Positions 55,433 through 63,959 of a stretch of 64,000 nt of DNA are shown piece after piece; position 1 is the first letter of the stretch, and every line of letters starts with the position of its first letter. Where the stretch lies: the NCBI RefSeq assembly GCF_000620085.1, contig NZ_KK211069.1:45527-109526 (forward strand). Reading direction: 5' to 3'. Under the pieces are notes generated by a model. The model made no database searches, was not told the DNA's origin, and was given only the letters and a program-made list of their open reading frames with translations. The stretch comes from Marinobacterium jannaschii DSM 6295 (lineage in GTDB: Bacteria > Pseudomonadota > Gammaproteobacteria > Pseudomonadales > Balneatricaceae). Position numbers and translations under genes: made by a program.

Positions 55433-56149
55433 TCAGAAGTGCCATTTTACCAGCAGTGACGGGTTGCGCTCGTCAATATCGGTTATACCGAACTTATTGT
55501 TCCAGTATGCGTACTCCAGCCCTACGTAAAAGCGTGCATCATGGCCCAGCGCCTTAGCGACGTTCCATTTCAGCTGGGAGGTAAAGTTCATCTCGGAACT
55601 ACCACCGGTTTTTGCTGTGCTCCAGTCGAGGAAGCCGTCGTAAAGAAACTCGCCGCCGGCGATGTTGAAGGGCAGGCCCCAGGTCAGGGTGAGCTGCTCG
55701 TCATCTTCGCCATTTTCATTGCTGGCGTGGTAGATGTTGGCATCCAGGTAGTTGAAGCCGGGGGCGTCAAAAGAGAAGCCAATACCGTAGAGAATGTTAT
55801 CGAAGTTTTCGCCGCTCTCCCAGGTGGTCGCCAGAAAGACATCCTTAACCGGGCCAAAGGAGAGGTCGCTGCCGCTCAGGTTTCCGATGCTCAGGCGAGG
55901 GGAAAACTCGAAGTAGGTTTCAGTATCGCCATTATCAGATTTGAGTCGGTCGACAAACAGGAAGGTGTCGCCCCAGCTATGGCCACTGGCATGCTCAAAG
56001 GTGATCACCTCGCGTTCCGGGTCGCCAACTTCATAGTTGTCGCCATTCAGGTAGCTGATGCTGAAATCGTTCCAGAACATCTCTGCCTGGGCCTGCGCTG
56101 TGATTCCCAGTCCCGCCAGTACACATAAAGCTGATTTCTTCAGATGCAT
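55433..56149 (-). CDS. Tsx/OmpK-like outer-membrane nucleoside channel
   Basis: 238 residues with a clear signal peptide (MHLKKSALCVLAGLGITAQA, cleavage near AQA). The mature protein is made of alternating aromatic strands and ends in the beta-barrel signature KWHF (C-terminal Phe). WNDFSISYLNGDNYE and the last-strand sequence LEYAYWNNKFGI fit the Tsx/OmpK channel family, which passes nucleosides and bases. It is downstream of the deaminase gene (122 bases) and would bring purines into the periplasm. Confidence 0.82.
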   Translation of the reverse strand: MHLKKSALCVLAGLGITAQAQAEMFWNDFSISYLNGDNYEVGDPEREVITFEHASGHSWGDTFLFVDRLKSDNGDTETYFEFSPRLSIGNLSGSDLSFGPVKDVFLATTWESGENFDNILYGIGFSFDAPGFNYLDANIYHASNENGEDDEQLTLTWGLPFNIAGGEFLYDGFLDWSTAKTGGSSEMNFTSQLKWNVAKALGHDARFYVGLEYAYWNNKFGITDIDERNPSLLVKWHF

Positions 56150-56271
56150 GAAGTAGTTTTCCTAAATTGTTGTTTTTATAGATTTTAGTTTTAGGGTTGT
56201 AACCCCGCGAATGAAACATCCTGTTCGTCGTGATTCCGGCCTCCGCTACGGCAAAGGCCGGAGACGGGTCC

Positions 56272-57630
56272 TTAAACCGTTGCTGCGAGCTGAGCGGCCA
56301 GCTCGCGCTGCCTTGCCATCAGGCGCTTGAGGTCGAGCCCGGCTACTTCGCCGTCCTTAACCCGCCATTCTCCCGCGACCATCATCCGGTCGGCTTGGTC
56401 TGCGCCGCAGAGTACCAGTGCCGCCAATGGGTCACCGGCCCCGGCAAAGCGCAGGGCGTCGAGCCTGAAGAGTGCGAAATCGGCCTGCTTTCCGGGCGCA
56501 ATGGTGCCGATATCGTCACGTCCGAGACAGGCTGCGGAACCGCGTGTTGCCCAGTCCAGTACTTTCTGGTGCGTGATTTTGGAAGCGCCATAGCGTAAGC
56601 GTTGCAATAGCAGCGCCTGACGTACTTCCTGAATCATGTTCGAGCAGTCATTGGAGGCAGAGCCGTCGACACCCAGTCCAACCGGGCTGCCCGCAGCTTC
56701 CAGATCCAGTGTCGGGCACTGTCCCGATGCCAGCAGCATATTGGACGACGGACAGTGACAGATGCCGACACCGTTACGCCCCAGGCGCTGAATTTCCTCA
56801 TCATTGAAGTGGATGCCGTGGGCCAGCCAGACCTTATTGTTCAGCCAGCCGACTTTTTCCAGGTAATCGACCGGCCTCAGGCCAAACATCTGTTGGCAGA
56901 ATTCAGTCTCATCATGGGTTTCCGCCAGATGGGTATGCAGGCGTACACCATACTGTTCTGCCAACCCGGCCGAGGCTTTCATCAGGGCTTCGCTGACAGA
57001 AAACGGCGAGCAGGGGGCCAGGGCGACACGGCGCATCGCACCATCGTCACTCTGGTGGTAGCGCTTTATCAGCCGTTCGGAGTCGGCCAGGATGACCTCC
57101 TCCTCCTGTACGGTTTTCTGCGGCGGCAGGCCCCCGTCATCTTCACCGAGGCTCATGGACCCCCGGGTGAGATGGACCCGTACCCCGAGTCTTTCAGCTT
57201 GGGCCATCTGGATATCGATCGCTTCCTCCAGCCCGCGGGGAAACAGGTAGTGATGATCGCTGGCCGTGGTGCAGCCGGAGAGTAGCAGTTCGGCCAGGGC
57301 AATCTGGGTGGATACCTCGACCATCTCCTGACTCAGTTCCGCCCAAACCGGGTAAAGGCTTTTCAGCCAGGGAAACAGTTCTTTGTTCAGCGCGGCTGGA
57401 AATGCCCGGGTCAGGGTCTGATAAAAATGATGATGGGCATTGATAAGGCCGGGTAACAGGACGTGTTCTGCGGCATCAAATACCTCGTCAACCGGGCTGG
57501 AGGGGGATGCTCCTGCCGGTATCAGTTCACTGATTGTCGAACCGGTAATAACAATTCCACCGGCATAGCTCGGCTCCAGGGTGGCCGCCGGGGCTTTAAT
57601 CCATAGGCGGCGTGCGTGCTGCATGGGCAT
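56272..57630 (-). CDS. 8-oxoguanine deaminase-like amidohydrolase
   Basis: 452 residues of the amidohydrolase superfamily. Metal ligands are in NAHHHFYQTL (about 65-70, the HxH pair), HTHLAETHDE near 232, WLAHGIH near 268 and VDGSASNDC near 318. The pattern LFPWLKSLYPVWAEL and the SDHHYLFP loop recall 8-oxoguanine deaminase, which turns 8-oxoguanine into urate plus ammonia; TrzN-like s-triazine hydrolases and guanine deaminases are relatives, so the substrate is not certain. Urate would be the direct substrate of PuuD. A perfect 8-base hairpin (TCCGGCCT...AGGCCGGA, 56235-56262) overlaps its end region and lies between it and the Tsx-like gene. Confidence 0.78.
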   Translation of the reverse strand: MPMQHARRLWIKAPAATLEPSYAGGIVITGSTISELIPAGASPSSPVDEVFDAAEHVLLPGLINAHHHFYQTLTRAFPAALNKELFPWLKSLYPVWAELSQEMVEVSTQIALAELLLSGCTTASDHHYLFPRGLEEAIDIQMAQAERLGVRVHLTRGSMSLGEDDGGLPPQKTVQEEEVILADSERLIKRYHQSDDGAMRRVALAPCSPFSVSEALMKASAGLAEQYGVRLHTHLAETHDETEFCQQMFGLRPVDYLEKVGWLNNKVWLAHGIHFNDEEIQRLGRNGVGICHCPSSNMLLASGQCPTLDLEAAGSPVGLGVDGSASNDCSNMIQEVRQALLLQRLRYGASKITHQKVLDWATRGSAACLGRDDIGTIAPGKQADFALFRLDALRFAGAGDPLAALVLCGADQADRMMVAGEWRVKDGEVAGLDLKRLMARQRELAAQLAATV

Positions 57631-57675
57631 ACTAAGTTCCTCAGACTTCTGTTTAATCTGCCCGGATGTAGTCAG

Positions 57676-57710
57676 CCGTTACAGAACAATCCGGAAAGGT
57701 TCTGTAGCGG
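57676..57710 (-). repeat. inverted repeat upstream of the deaminase gene
   Basis: CCGTTACAGAAC (57676-57687) and GTTCTGTAGCGG (57699-57710), 11/12 complementary around 11 bases, in the 115-base gap between permease and deaminase genes. No T-run follows on the minus strand. Either an operator for the deaminase gene or an attenuating hairpin. Confidence 0.5.
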
Positions 57711-57745
57711 ACAGGTTGCCCGTCTGAAAGACGATGTGTCGCTGT

Positions 57746-59188
57746 TTATGCAACGGACTTTTCAGAGGGCTCGGATGATGCGCTTGCGGTATTTTCTGCT
57801 GCGGACTCTGCAGTATTGGCAATCTCATCGGAACTTGCCGGCAGAAAGAGGTTGAGGGCGATGGCCGTAAATGCACCGAGGCTGATCGGTGAGCCAAAAA
57901 TGTTCTTGATGGCTGGCGGCATTGCCTGCAGCACTTCAGGTACATTGCTTACGCCCAGGCCAATGCCGATCGCTGTGGCGGCGATCAGGATATTGCGGCG
58001 GTTAAGTCCGGCTTCGGCCAGTATCTTGATACCGGCAATCGATACGGTGCCGAACATAATCAGCGTTGCACCACCCAGCACTGGCTTCGGCATCTGCTGC
58101 AACACGCCACCGATCAGCGGGAACATGCCCAGCACCACCAGGATACCGGCAATAAAGAACGCTACATGGCGGCTGGCAACACCGGTCAGTTGGATAACAC
58201 CGTTGTTCTGACTGAAGGTTGTCATCGGCAGGCTGTTGAAGGTCGCGGCAATTGCCGAGTTCACGCCATCCGCCAGTACGCCGGACTTGATACGCTCGAT
58301 GTATACCGGGCCGGATACCGGCTGCTTGGAGACCATGCTATTGGCCGTCAGGTCGCCGGTGGTTTCCAGCGGGGTGATCAGGAAGATCACTGCGATGGGT
58401 ATAAATGCTGCGATATCAAAGCTGAAGCCATACTTAAACGGCTCTGGAATGGCGATCAGGGCAACTTCATTCAGGCCGCTGAAGTCCACCTTACCCATCG
58501 ACCAGGCTACCGCGAAACCTACGGTCAGGCCGGCAATTACCGCACTCAGACGCAAAATCTGAAACTGGAAACGGTTAAAAACCACAATGGTCATTAACAC
58601 CAGCGCTGCCAGTCCGAGGTTGTCCGGATGGCCCAGGTCCGATGCGCCGTAGCCTCCGGCGATATCGGTCATCGCCACTTTAATCAGCGACAGGCCGATC
58701 AGGGTGATGATGGTGCCGGTCACAATCGGCGTGACGATCTTACGCAGTTTATGGATAACGCGACTGAGGAATATCTCAACAAAGGCGGCGACAAAGCAGA
58801 CGCCGAATATTGTTGCGAGTATCTCATCGGGGCCGCCACCGTTGTTTTTCACGATAAAGCCCGCAGCCAGAATGGAACTCAGGAAGGCGAAACTGGTGCC
58901 CTGAACACAGAGCAGGCCAGAGCCGACAGGACCAAAGCGTCTTGCCTGGATAAAGGTGCCGACGCCTGAGACGATCAGCGCCATGCTCACCAGGTAGGGC
59001 ACTTCCGCGCCCAGACCCAGTACACCACCAACAATCAGCGTTGGTGTAATTATGCCTATAAAACTCGCCAGTACGTGCTGTAGTGCCGCAAACATCGACA
59101 CCGACGGGGAGGGTTTGTCATCAAGACCAAACACCAGATCCGATTGGGCGCTTTTCTGACGGTAGTTGTGATTTCGACTGGTCGCCAT
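57746..59188 (-). CDS. NCS2 family xanthine/uracil permease
   Basis: 480 residues, 12-14 hydrophobic spans. NCS2 (nucleobase-cation symporter 2) features are visible: FAALQHVLASFIGI in span 1, the VQGTSFAFL loop, and SLPMTTFSQNNGVIQLTGVAS, which carries the conserved QNNG region. Related to XanP/UraA; a purine substrate (xanthine, urate or 8-oxopurine) is likely from the context. The C-terminal 35 residues are Ser/Ala/Glu-rich and disordered. It has its own promoter with a RutR-like operator just after the start site. Confidence 0.9.
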   Translation of the reverse strand: MATSRNHNYRQKSAQSDLVFGLDDKPSPSVSMFAALQHVLASFIGIITPTLIVGGVLGLGAEVPYLVSMALIVSGVGTFIQARRFGPVGSGLLCVQGTSFAFLSSILAAGFIVKNNGGGPDEILATIFGVCFVAAFVEIFLSRVIHKLRKIVTPIVTGTIITLIGLSLIKVAMTDIAGGYGASDLGHPDNLGLAALVLMTIVVFNRFQFQILRLSAVIAGLTVGFAVAWSMGKVDFSGLNEVALIAIPEPFKYGFSFDIAAFIPIAVIFLITPLETTGDLTANSMVSKQPVSGPVYIERIKSGVLADGVNSAIAATFNSLPMTTFSQNNGVIQLTGVASRHVAFFIAGILVVLGMFPLIGGVLQQMPKPVLGGATLIMFGTVSIAGIKILAEAGLNRRNILIAATAIGIGLGVSNVPEVLQAMPPAIKNIFGSPISLGAFTAIALNLFLPASSDEIANTAESAAENTASASSEPSEKSVA

Positions 59189-59272
59189 TGTGGAGATTAC
59201 CTTTGCTTATTTTTATGAGGTCACCAGCCCGCTCATCTGACCGGGCTGCCACTAAGAACACCATCTACTCAC

Positions 59273-59286
59273 TGACCCGGAGGTCA
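59273..59286. promoter_or_regulatory. RutR-like operator (TGAC-N6-GTCA) in the permease leader
   Basis: TGACCCGGAGGTCA, with longer CTGACC-CGGA-GGTCAG symmetry, close to the E. coli RutR consensus. It lies about 5 to 18 bases past the predicted transcription start, a classic repressor position, 85 bases upstream of the permease start codon. Confidence 0.6.
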
Positions 59287-59297
59287 GCTTGTTAAAA

Positions 59298-59326
59298 ACT
59301 ATATGCATCACATTGTCTTGTGTCCA
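59298..59326 (-). promoter_or_regulatory. sigma-70 promoter of the permease gene
   Basis: Minus strand TGGACA (59326-59321), 17 bases, TATAGT (59303-59298), predicted start near 59291. Each box has one mismatch to consensus. Confidence 0.65.
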
Positions 59327-59551
59327 CATAAATGTATCAAAATGTGTACAACAATTTTCAGGCTAAATATTGGTGCTTTTTAAATAAGAAGTTATGAATA
59401 AGGCGGTAAATCGTATAAAAGTCCGAATATATCGTGCTTTTTGGCGATCTTTTAACGGGAAGGGGGATGAATAGCTGTAGTCGATTCAGCTATGGCCGGG
59501 CATTGGTTACTATGAATATGTCAGATGAAATTGAATTTATGTATACAAAGC

Positions 59552-59584
59552 AAAAAGGCCGCTAGCCAGGATGGCACGCGGCAA
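59552..59584 (-). terminator. terminator of the puuE-puuD operon
   Basis: Minus strand GCCGCGTGCCA-TCC-TGGCTAGCGGC followed by CTTTTTGCTTT, 70 bases after puuD. A second, T-less hairpin (GAGACCGG...CCGGTCTC, 59621-59645) lies between it and puuD. Confidence 0.75.
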
Positions 59585-59652
59585 CAGCACTATCGACAAC
59601 ATTGCTCGGGGAGTAGCGAAGAGACCGGACGTTGCGCCCGGTCTCCCTTGTG

Positions 59653-60849
59653 TCAGTGCAACTCAGCACCTTGCTGGATCCAGTCTCTCAGCATATTACG
59701 TTCTTCCGGAGTCATACCGGTAATATTGCCCAATGGCATGGCATTGGAGGCAACGGACTGGGCAAAGATCTGTGGTGCCAGGATTTTGATCTGCTCAGGG
59801 CTATCAAACATCACACCGCCGGGCGCCGTTTTAAACATCTCACTGCTGGGACTCTCTGAATGACAGACTGTACAGCGTTTACTGATGACGTCAGATACTT
59901 CGGCGAATACCGGTACTGCAGCTTTTCCGGCAGCAGCGCCCTGGGACACTTCTGCGCTTTTAGGTGCAGAAACAAAGGCCAGCGCAATCATGCCGACTGC
60001 GGCGGCAGGCAGCGCCCAGGCGAACTTCTGGCCGTCATGACGGGTGTTGAAGTAATGGCGCACCAGAATGCTCAGAGCTGCAATAGCGGCCAGTATCGCC
60101 CAGTTAAACTCACTGCCATAAGTGCTCGGGAAGTGGTTGCTGATCATGATGAACAGCACCGGCAGCGTGAAATAGTTGTTGTGACGAGAGCGCAGCAAGG
60201 CTTTGGCAGGCAGGGCCGGATCAGGCTGGCGGTTCTCTTCGATTGCGCTGACCAGACCACGCTGGGCCGGCATGATGGTCCGGAATACGTTACCTACCAT
60301 GATGGTACCGATCAGGGCGCCGACATGGATAAAGGCACCACGGCCACTGAAGACCAGGGTGAAGGCCCAGGCAGCAAAGATGATCAGTACGAAAAGCAAG
60401 ACGCCAAGCAGCAGGGGCTTTTTACCCAGTGCAGAGTCACACAGGAAGTCATAGATAAACCAGCCTGCAATCAGTGAGCCGACGCCGATAGCGATCGCCG
60501 TAGCAGGGCTCAGGCCGCTGCCCGGGGCAATCAGGTAAAGCTCAGCGTTCAGGTAGTACACGACGGCCAGCAGTGTGACACCGCTGATCCAGGTGAAATA
60601 GGCTTCCCACTTAAACCAGTGCAGGGTTTCCGGCATCTGTGGCGGTGCCAGTTTATATTTTTCCAGATGGTAGATACCACCACCGTGAATCGCCCAGAGA
60701 TCGCCGGACAATCCCTCTTTCGGGCTGCGGCGGTCAAGGTTGTTTTCCAGCCAGACGAAGTAGAAGGATGCTCCGATCCAGGCGATACCGGTAATCATAT
60801 GTACCCAGCGCACCGCCAGGTTTAGCCATTCGGTAACATGAGGATCCAT
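59653..60849 (-). CDS. puuD: membrane-bound urate hydroxylase with C-terminal cytochrome c domain
   Basis: 398 residues. Residues 1 to about 285 form an integral-membrane domain with 8 or so spans, opening with WLNLAVRWVHMITGIAWIGASFYF. A C-terminal haem-binding domain has CTVCH (CxxCH) near 325. This is PuuD, which oxidises urate to 5-hydroxyisourate and passes electrons to the respiratory chain instead of making peroxide. It closes the puuE operon. Its leader has a hairpin (60872-60895) before the ribosome site AAGGAG. Confidence 0.93.
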   Translation of the reverse strand: MDPHVTEWLNLAVRWVHMITGIAWIGASFYFVWLENNLDRRSPKEGLSGDLWAIHGGGIYHLEKYKLAPPQMPETLHWFKWEAYFTWISGVTLLAVVYYLNAELYLIAPGSGLSPATAIAIGVGSLIAGWFIYDFLCDSALGKKPLLLGVLLFVLIIFAAWAFTLVFSGRGAFIHVGALIGTIMVGNVFRTIMPAQRGLVSAIEENRQPDPALPAKALLRSRHNNYFTLPVLFIMISNHFPSTYGSEFNWAILAAIAALSILVRHYFNTRHDGQKFAWALPAAAVGMIALAFVSAPKSAEVSQGAAAGKAAVPVFAEVSDVISKRCTVCHSESPSSEMFKTAPGGVMFDSPEQIKILAPQIFAQSVASNAMPLGNITGMTPEERNMLRDWIQQGAELH

Positions 60850-60871
60850 AACGTACTCCTTGATATAGTCG

Positions 60872-60895
60872 CCGGCATGTTTCGGGCCATGCCGG
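60872..60895 (-). repeat. hairpin in the puuD leader
   Basis: CCGGCATG (60872-60879) and CATGCCGG (60888-60895), perfect arms around 8 bases, 23 bases upstream of the puuD start. No T-run on the coding strand. Possibly an mRNA-processing or translation-control structure. Confidence 0.5.
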
Positions 60896-60905
60896 TCAGT
60901 TTTTA

Positions 60906-61403
60906 TTATTGGGCTAGCACAGCTTGCTGCGCAGCTTCGAAGTGAATCTCTTCACAGTTGTTGCCTGACCCGGCCCGGTCGACAACCAGAAAGTCATCTT
61001 CCGGGGCGATGGTCAGAATCGGGTGGTGCCAGACACCACGACCGTAGCTGATACCCTGAGTACCGTCGGTAATAAAGGCCCGCAGGTCTTCAGGCTGAGG
61101 TTTGTCACCTTTCGGAGCGACAACAATCAGAAACGGGTTGCCCCTGAGGGGAATAAACGCCTGACTGCCAAGGGGATGGCGTTCCACCATGCTGATCGCC
61201 AGTGGATACTGCAGTTTCTTTGCTCTGAAGATGCTGATAATCGCGCGGGCATCTTCGCCGGCCAGATCCACGGTCGAAAGGGCGTGAAAACGCTTGGTCG
61301 ATCCGTTGTTGATCATGAAGTGATCGCGGTCGCGTGTTTCGATCACGTCACCGAATTCAGCAAAGGCTTCGGCGGTTAATGGCTCGATCGTCAGTTCGTT
61401 CAT
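60906..61403 (-). CDS. allA: ureidoglycolate lyase
   Basis: 165 residues of the AllA cupin family, opening NELTIEPLTAEAFAEFGDVIE and containing VERHPLGSQAFIPL and the GVWHHPILTI stretch with the family's histidines. It splits ureidoglycolate to glyoxylate and urea. The start is 10 bases after the alc stop. The glyoxylate it makes is the substrate of gcl 20 kb away. Confidence 0.95.
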   Translation of the reverse strand: MNELTIEPLTAEAFAEFGDVIETRDRDHFMINNGSTKRFHALSTVDLAGEDARAIISIFRAKKLQYPLAISMVERHPLGSQAFIPLRGNPFLIVVAPKGDKPQPEDLRAFITDGTQGISYGRGVWHHPILTIAPEDDFLVVDRAGSGNNCEEIHFEAAQQAVLAQ

Positions 61404-61413
61404 GATTAGCTGC

Positions 61414-62412
61414 TCACTTTGCTGCGCTGACTTTGCCGAACAGACGCAGGCGGCTGATCCCCCCGTCCGGGAATATATTCAGGCGGACATGTGTGACCGT
61501 ACCGAGGTCCTTGATCTGCTCGCTGAAGCTGTGCTCCTGATGCATCTCCAGCTTCTGGGAGGGCAGCAGTTCGCTCCAGTAAAGGCTCTGGGTTTCGATC
61601 TGGGCATCGGTACCCCCCTTCACATAGGCCGCCTGGATAGAGCAGCTGTCAGGGTAATTGCCTTTAAAGTGATGGGTATCGACGACGATTCGTTCAATCA
61701 CGCCGGGATGGCCCAGCGCTACTATGACCCAGTCATTCCCAGGTGTACGGCGGCGAGCGGTTTCCCAGCCATCACCCATGTTGACGCCACGGCCCGGGTT
61801 CAGGATGTTGCGCATATGGCCGAAGTGCTGGTCGTTGCAGGCCAGGGCGCGGCCGCCATTCAGTGATGCCGCCAGATCAATCTGTTCGTTGCTGTCGACA
61901 TTAGCCCAGTCAATAAACGGCACGCCGTAGATGCGCAGTCGGGCAACACCGCCGTCCGGGTAGATGTTGAAACGGACATGGGTCCAGGCCCGGTCATCTT
62001 CGATAGCATGGATATGTTCGCTGTCGCCCTGCAGCGCAACCGCGGGCAGTACTTCATGCCATTCGGTGTTGTCGGATGGGTCGGCATCGGGGCTGAAACA
62101 GGCTTCCAGTGATGCGGATGGCGGGAAATTACCGGTAAAGTGGCAGGTGTCGATATTAACGCCTTTGATGGTGCCCGGTACGCCCAGCTTGATTACCGCG
62201 TAATCGTGGCCTTCAAAGCGCTTGCGGCGGGACTCCCAGCCGTCCATCCATTTACCGTTGTCGTCGAATACACCTTCTTTCCATACTGCCGGCTCCGGCT
62301 GGAACATGCGGTTTACATCGGCAAACCAGTCGTCGGTGACATAGAGGGCCTTGGTGCCCAGGCGTTCATCCGCCAGGTTGATGTACTTTTCGAAATCTGA
62401 AGCTTGTGTCAT
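61414..62412 (-). CDS. alc: allantoicase
   Basis: 332 residues of two repeated beta-sandwich allantoicase domains: first copy [30 protein letters not shown], second copy [37 protein letters not shown]. It splits allantoate to ureidoglycolate and urea. The start is ATG 62412, 43 bases after the uraD stop. Confidence 0.96.
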   Translation of the reverse strand: MTQASDFEKYINLADERLGTKALYVTDDWFADVNRMFQPEPAVWKEGVFDDNGKWMDGWESRRKRFEGHDYAVIKLGVPGTIKGVNIDTCHFTGNFPPSASLEACFSPDADPSDNTEWHEVLPAVALQGDSEHIHAIEDDRAWTHVRFNIYPDGGVARLRIYGVPFIDWANVDSNEQIDLAASLNGGRALACNDQHFGHMRNILNPGRGVNMGDGWETARRRTPGNDWVIVALGHPGVIERIVVDTHHFKGNYPDSCSIQAAYVKGGTDAQIETQSLYWSELLPSQKLEMHQEHSFSEQIKDLGTVTHVRLNIFPDGGISRLRLFGKVSAAK

Positions 62413-62455
62413 GTTTTTATTATCCGTATTGATTTTGGGGATCAGGCTGGACGGG

Positions 62456-62977
62456 TTACAGCGTTTCCAGTCGGAACAGCGCGATCCGGTTAATCTCCGT
62501 CAGGGCGCGCTCAAACTCCTTCTCAGGTGTGTTGTGAATGCGCTCCTCAAAGGCCGCCAGAATCTGGTGCCGGTTGCTGCCTTTCACCGCCATGATGAAA
62601 GGGAAGCCAAACTTTTCTTTGTAGGCATCGTTCAGCTCGGTAAAGCGGGAAAACTCTTCCGCCGTACACTCGTTAATACCGGCGCCTGCCTGCTCGGAGG
62701 TGGAGGCTTCGGTCAGCTCGCCGCGCACGGCGGCTTTGCCGGCCAGGTCAGGGTGGGCATTGATCAGCGCCAGCTGCGTTGCTCTGTCTGCCGACAGCAG
62801 CAGGTCAGACATCAGGCTGTGAAGTACGCCGACCTGGTTATGCTGGCGGGTCAGGCCGTTATCCCATGCCTTTTCCGCAACCCATACTGAGTGCTCGTAG
62901 ATATCACCAAATACTTCGCAAAAGGCTTCGCGGCTCATTTCGCTGGGTTGGCAGGTCTGAAACAGGGAGGTGCTCAT
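62456..62977 (-). CDS. uraD: OHCU decarboxylase
   Basis: 173 residues, all-helical, with the family motif HPDLAGKAA near 70 and [11 protein letters not shown] near 127, and the catalytic His in the first. It turns OHCU into S-allantoin, two steps after PuuD. HIU hydrolase, which should act between them, is not in the window. It overlaps puuE by 4 bases. Confidence 0.95.
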   Translation of the reverse strand: MSTSLFQTCQPSEMSREAFCEVFGDIYEHSVWVAEKAWDNGLTRQHNQVGVLHSLMSDLLLSADRATQLALINAHPDLAGKAAVRGELTEASTSEQAGAGINECTAEEFSRFTELNDAYKEKFGFPFIMAVKGSNRHQILAAFEERIHNTPEKEFERALTEINRIALFRLETL

Positions 62978-63897
62978 GCGTTGCTGTCCTTTTTATAGGG
63001 ATGGTGTTCGTACCAGTGACGCGCAATATCGATACGGCGGCTGAACCAGACGTTGTCATGACTGCGGACGTAGTGCAGGAATCGCTCCAGCGCTGCGATC
63101 CGGCCCGGGCGACCCACCAGTCGGCAATGAAGGCCGATCGACATCATTTTCGGCGTCTCGGCACCTTCTTCGTACAGGGTGTCGAAGCTGTCTTTGAGGT
63201 ACTGAAAAAACTGCTCGCCACTGTTGAAGCCCTGAGGCGTGGCAAAGCGCATATCATTGACATCTAAGGTGTAGGGGACGACCAGATGGGGCTTATCGGC
63301 GCCTGCGACCCAGTAGGGGAGGTCGTCGTCATAGGCATCGGAGTCGTAGAGGAAACCACCTTCCTGCATCACCAGCTTTCGGGTGTTCGGGCTGTTGCGG
63401 CCGGTGTACCAGCCCAGCGGCCGCTCGCCAGTAACCTTGCGGATGATCTCGATCGCCTGTTCCAGATGGTCGCGCTCTTCTGATTCATCCATGTACTGAT
63501 AGTCGATCCAGCGATAGCCGTGGCTGCAAATCTCGTGACCGGCTTCCACCATCGCCCTGGCAACCTCGGGATGACGCTCTACTGCCATCGCAACGGCGAA
63601 GATCGTCAGCGGAATATTGTGCTTATCAAACAGGCGCAGCAGGCGCCATACACCTGCGCGGCTACCATATTCATAGCAGGATTCCATACTCATGTTGCGG
63701 ACATTGGGTAGCGCCTGAGCGGACGGCATCTCCGAGAGAAACGCTTCAGACTCGTTGTCTCCGTGCAAAGTGCAACGCTCTCCGCCTTCCTCATAGTTGA
63801 GTACAAAGGAAACGGCCACACGGGCGTCGTTAGGCCAGTGAGGATGGGGAGGGTTGGCGCCGTAGCCGATCAGGTCACGTGGGTAAGCGTCACTCAT
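62974..63897 (-). CDS. puuE: allantoinase PuuE (polysaccharide-deacetylase fold)
   Basis: 307 residues with the NodB-like TIM barrel: FVLNYEEGGE near 30, EICSHGYRWIDYQ near 118, and GYGANPPHPHWPNDARVAVSF at the start, a family opening. PuuE is a metal-independent allantoinase unrelated to AllB; it opens allantoin to allantoate. It is the first gene of the puuE-uraD-alc-allA-puuD operon. The start is ATG 63897 with ribosome site AAGGAG upstream. Confidence 0.95.
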   Translation of the reverse strand: MSDAYPRDLIGYGANPPHPHWPNDARVAVSFVLNYEEGGERCTLHGDNESEAFLSEMPSAQALPNVRNMSMESCYEYGSRAGVWRLLRLFDKHNIPLTIFAVAMAVERHPEVARAMVEAGHEICSHGYRWIDYQYMDESEERDHLEQAIEIIRKVTGERPLGWYTGRNSPNTRKLVMQEGGFLYDSDAYDDDLPYWVAGADKPHLVVPYTLDVNDMRFATPQGFNSGEQFFQYLKDSFDTLYEEGAETPKMMSIGLHCRLVGRPGRIAALERFLHYVRSHDNVWFSRRIDIARHWYEHHPYKKDSNA

Positions 63898-63940
63898 CGT
63901 CTACTCCTTAAAATCAGGTTAGTGTTCCAGAGCCACTCTC

Positions 63941-63959
63941 TGTCTATATTGTATAGACA
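63941..63959. promoter_or_regulatory. perfect palindrome on the puuE promoter
   Basis: TGTCTATA-TTG-TATAGACA, perfect 8-base arms, 44 bases upstream of puuE. It overlaps a -10-like TACAAT on the minus strand. The shape recalls GntR-type sites and differs from the TGAC-N6-GTCA sites, so the ureide operon seems to answer to a second regulator. Confidence 0.6.
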
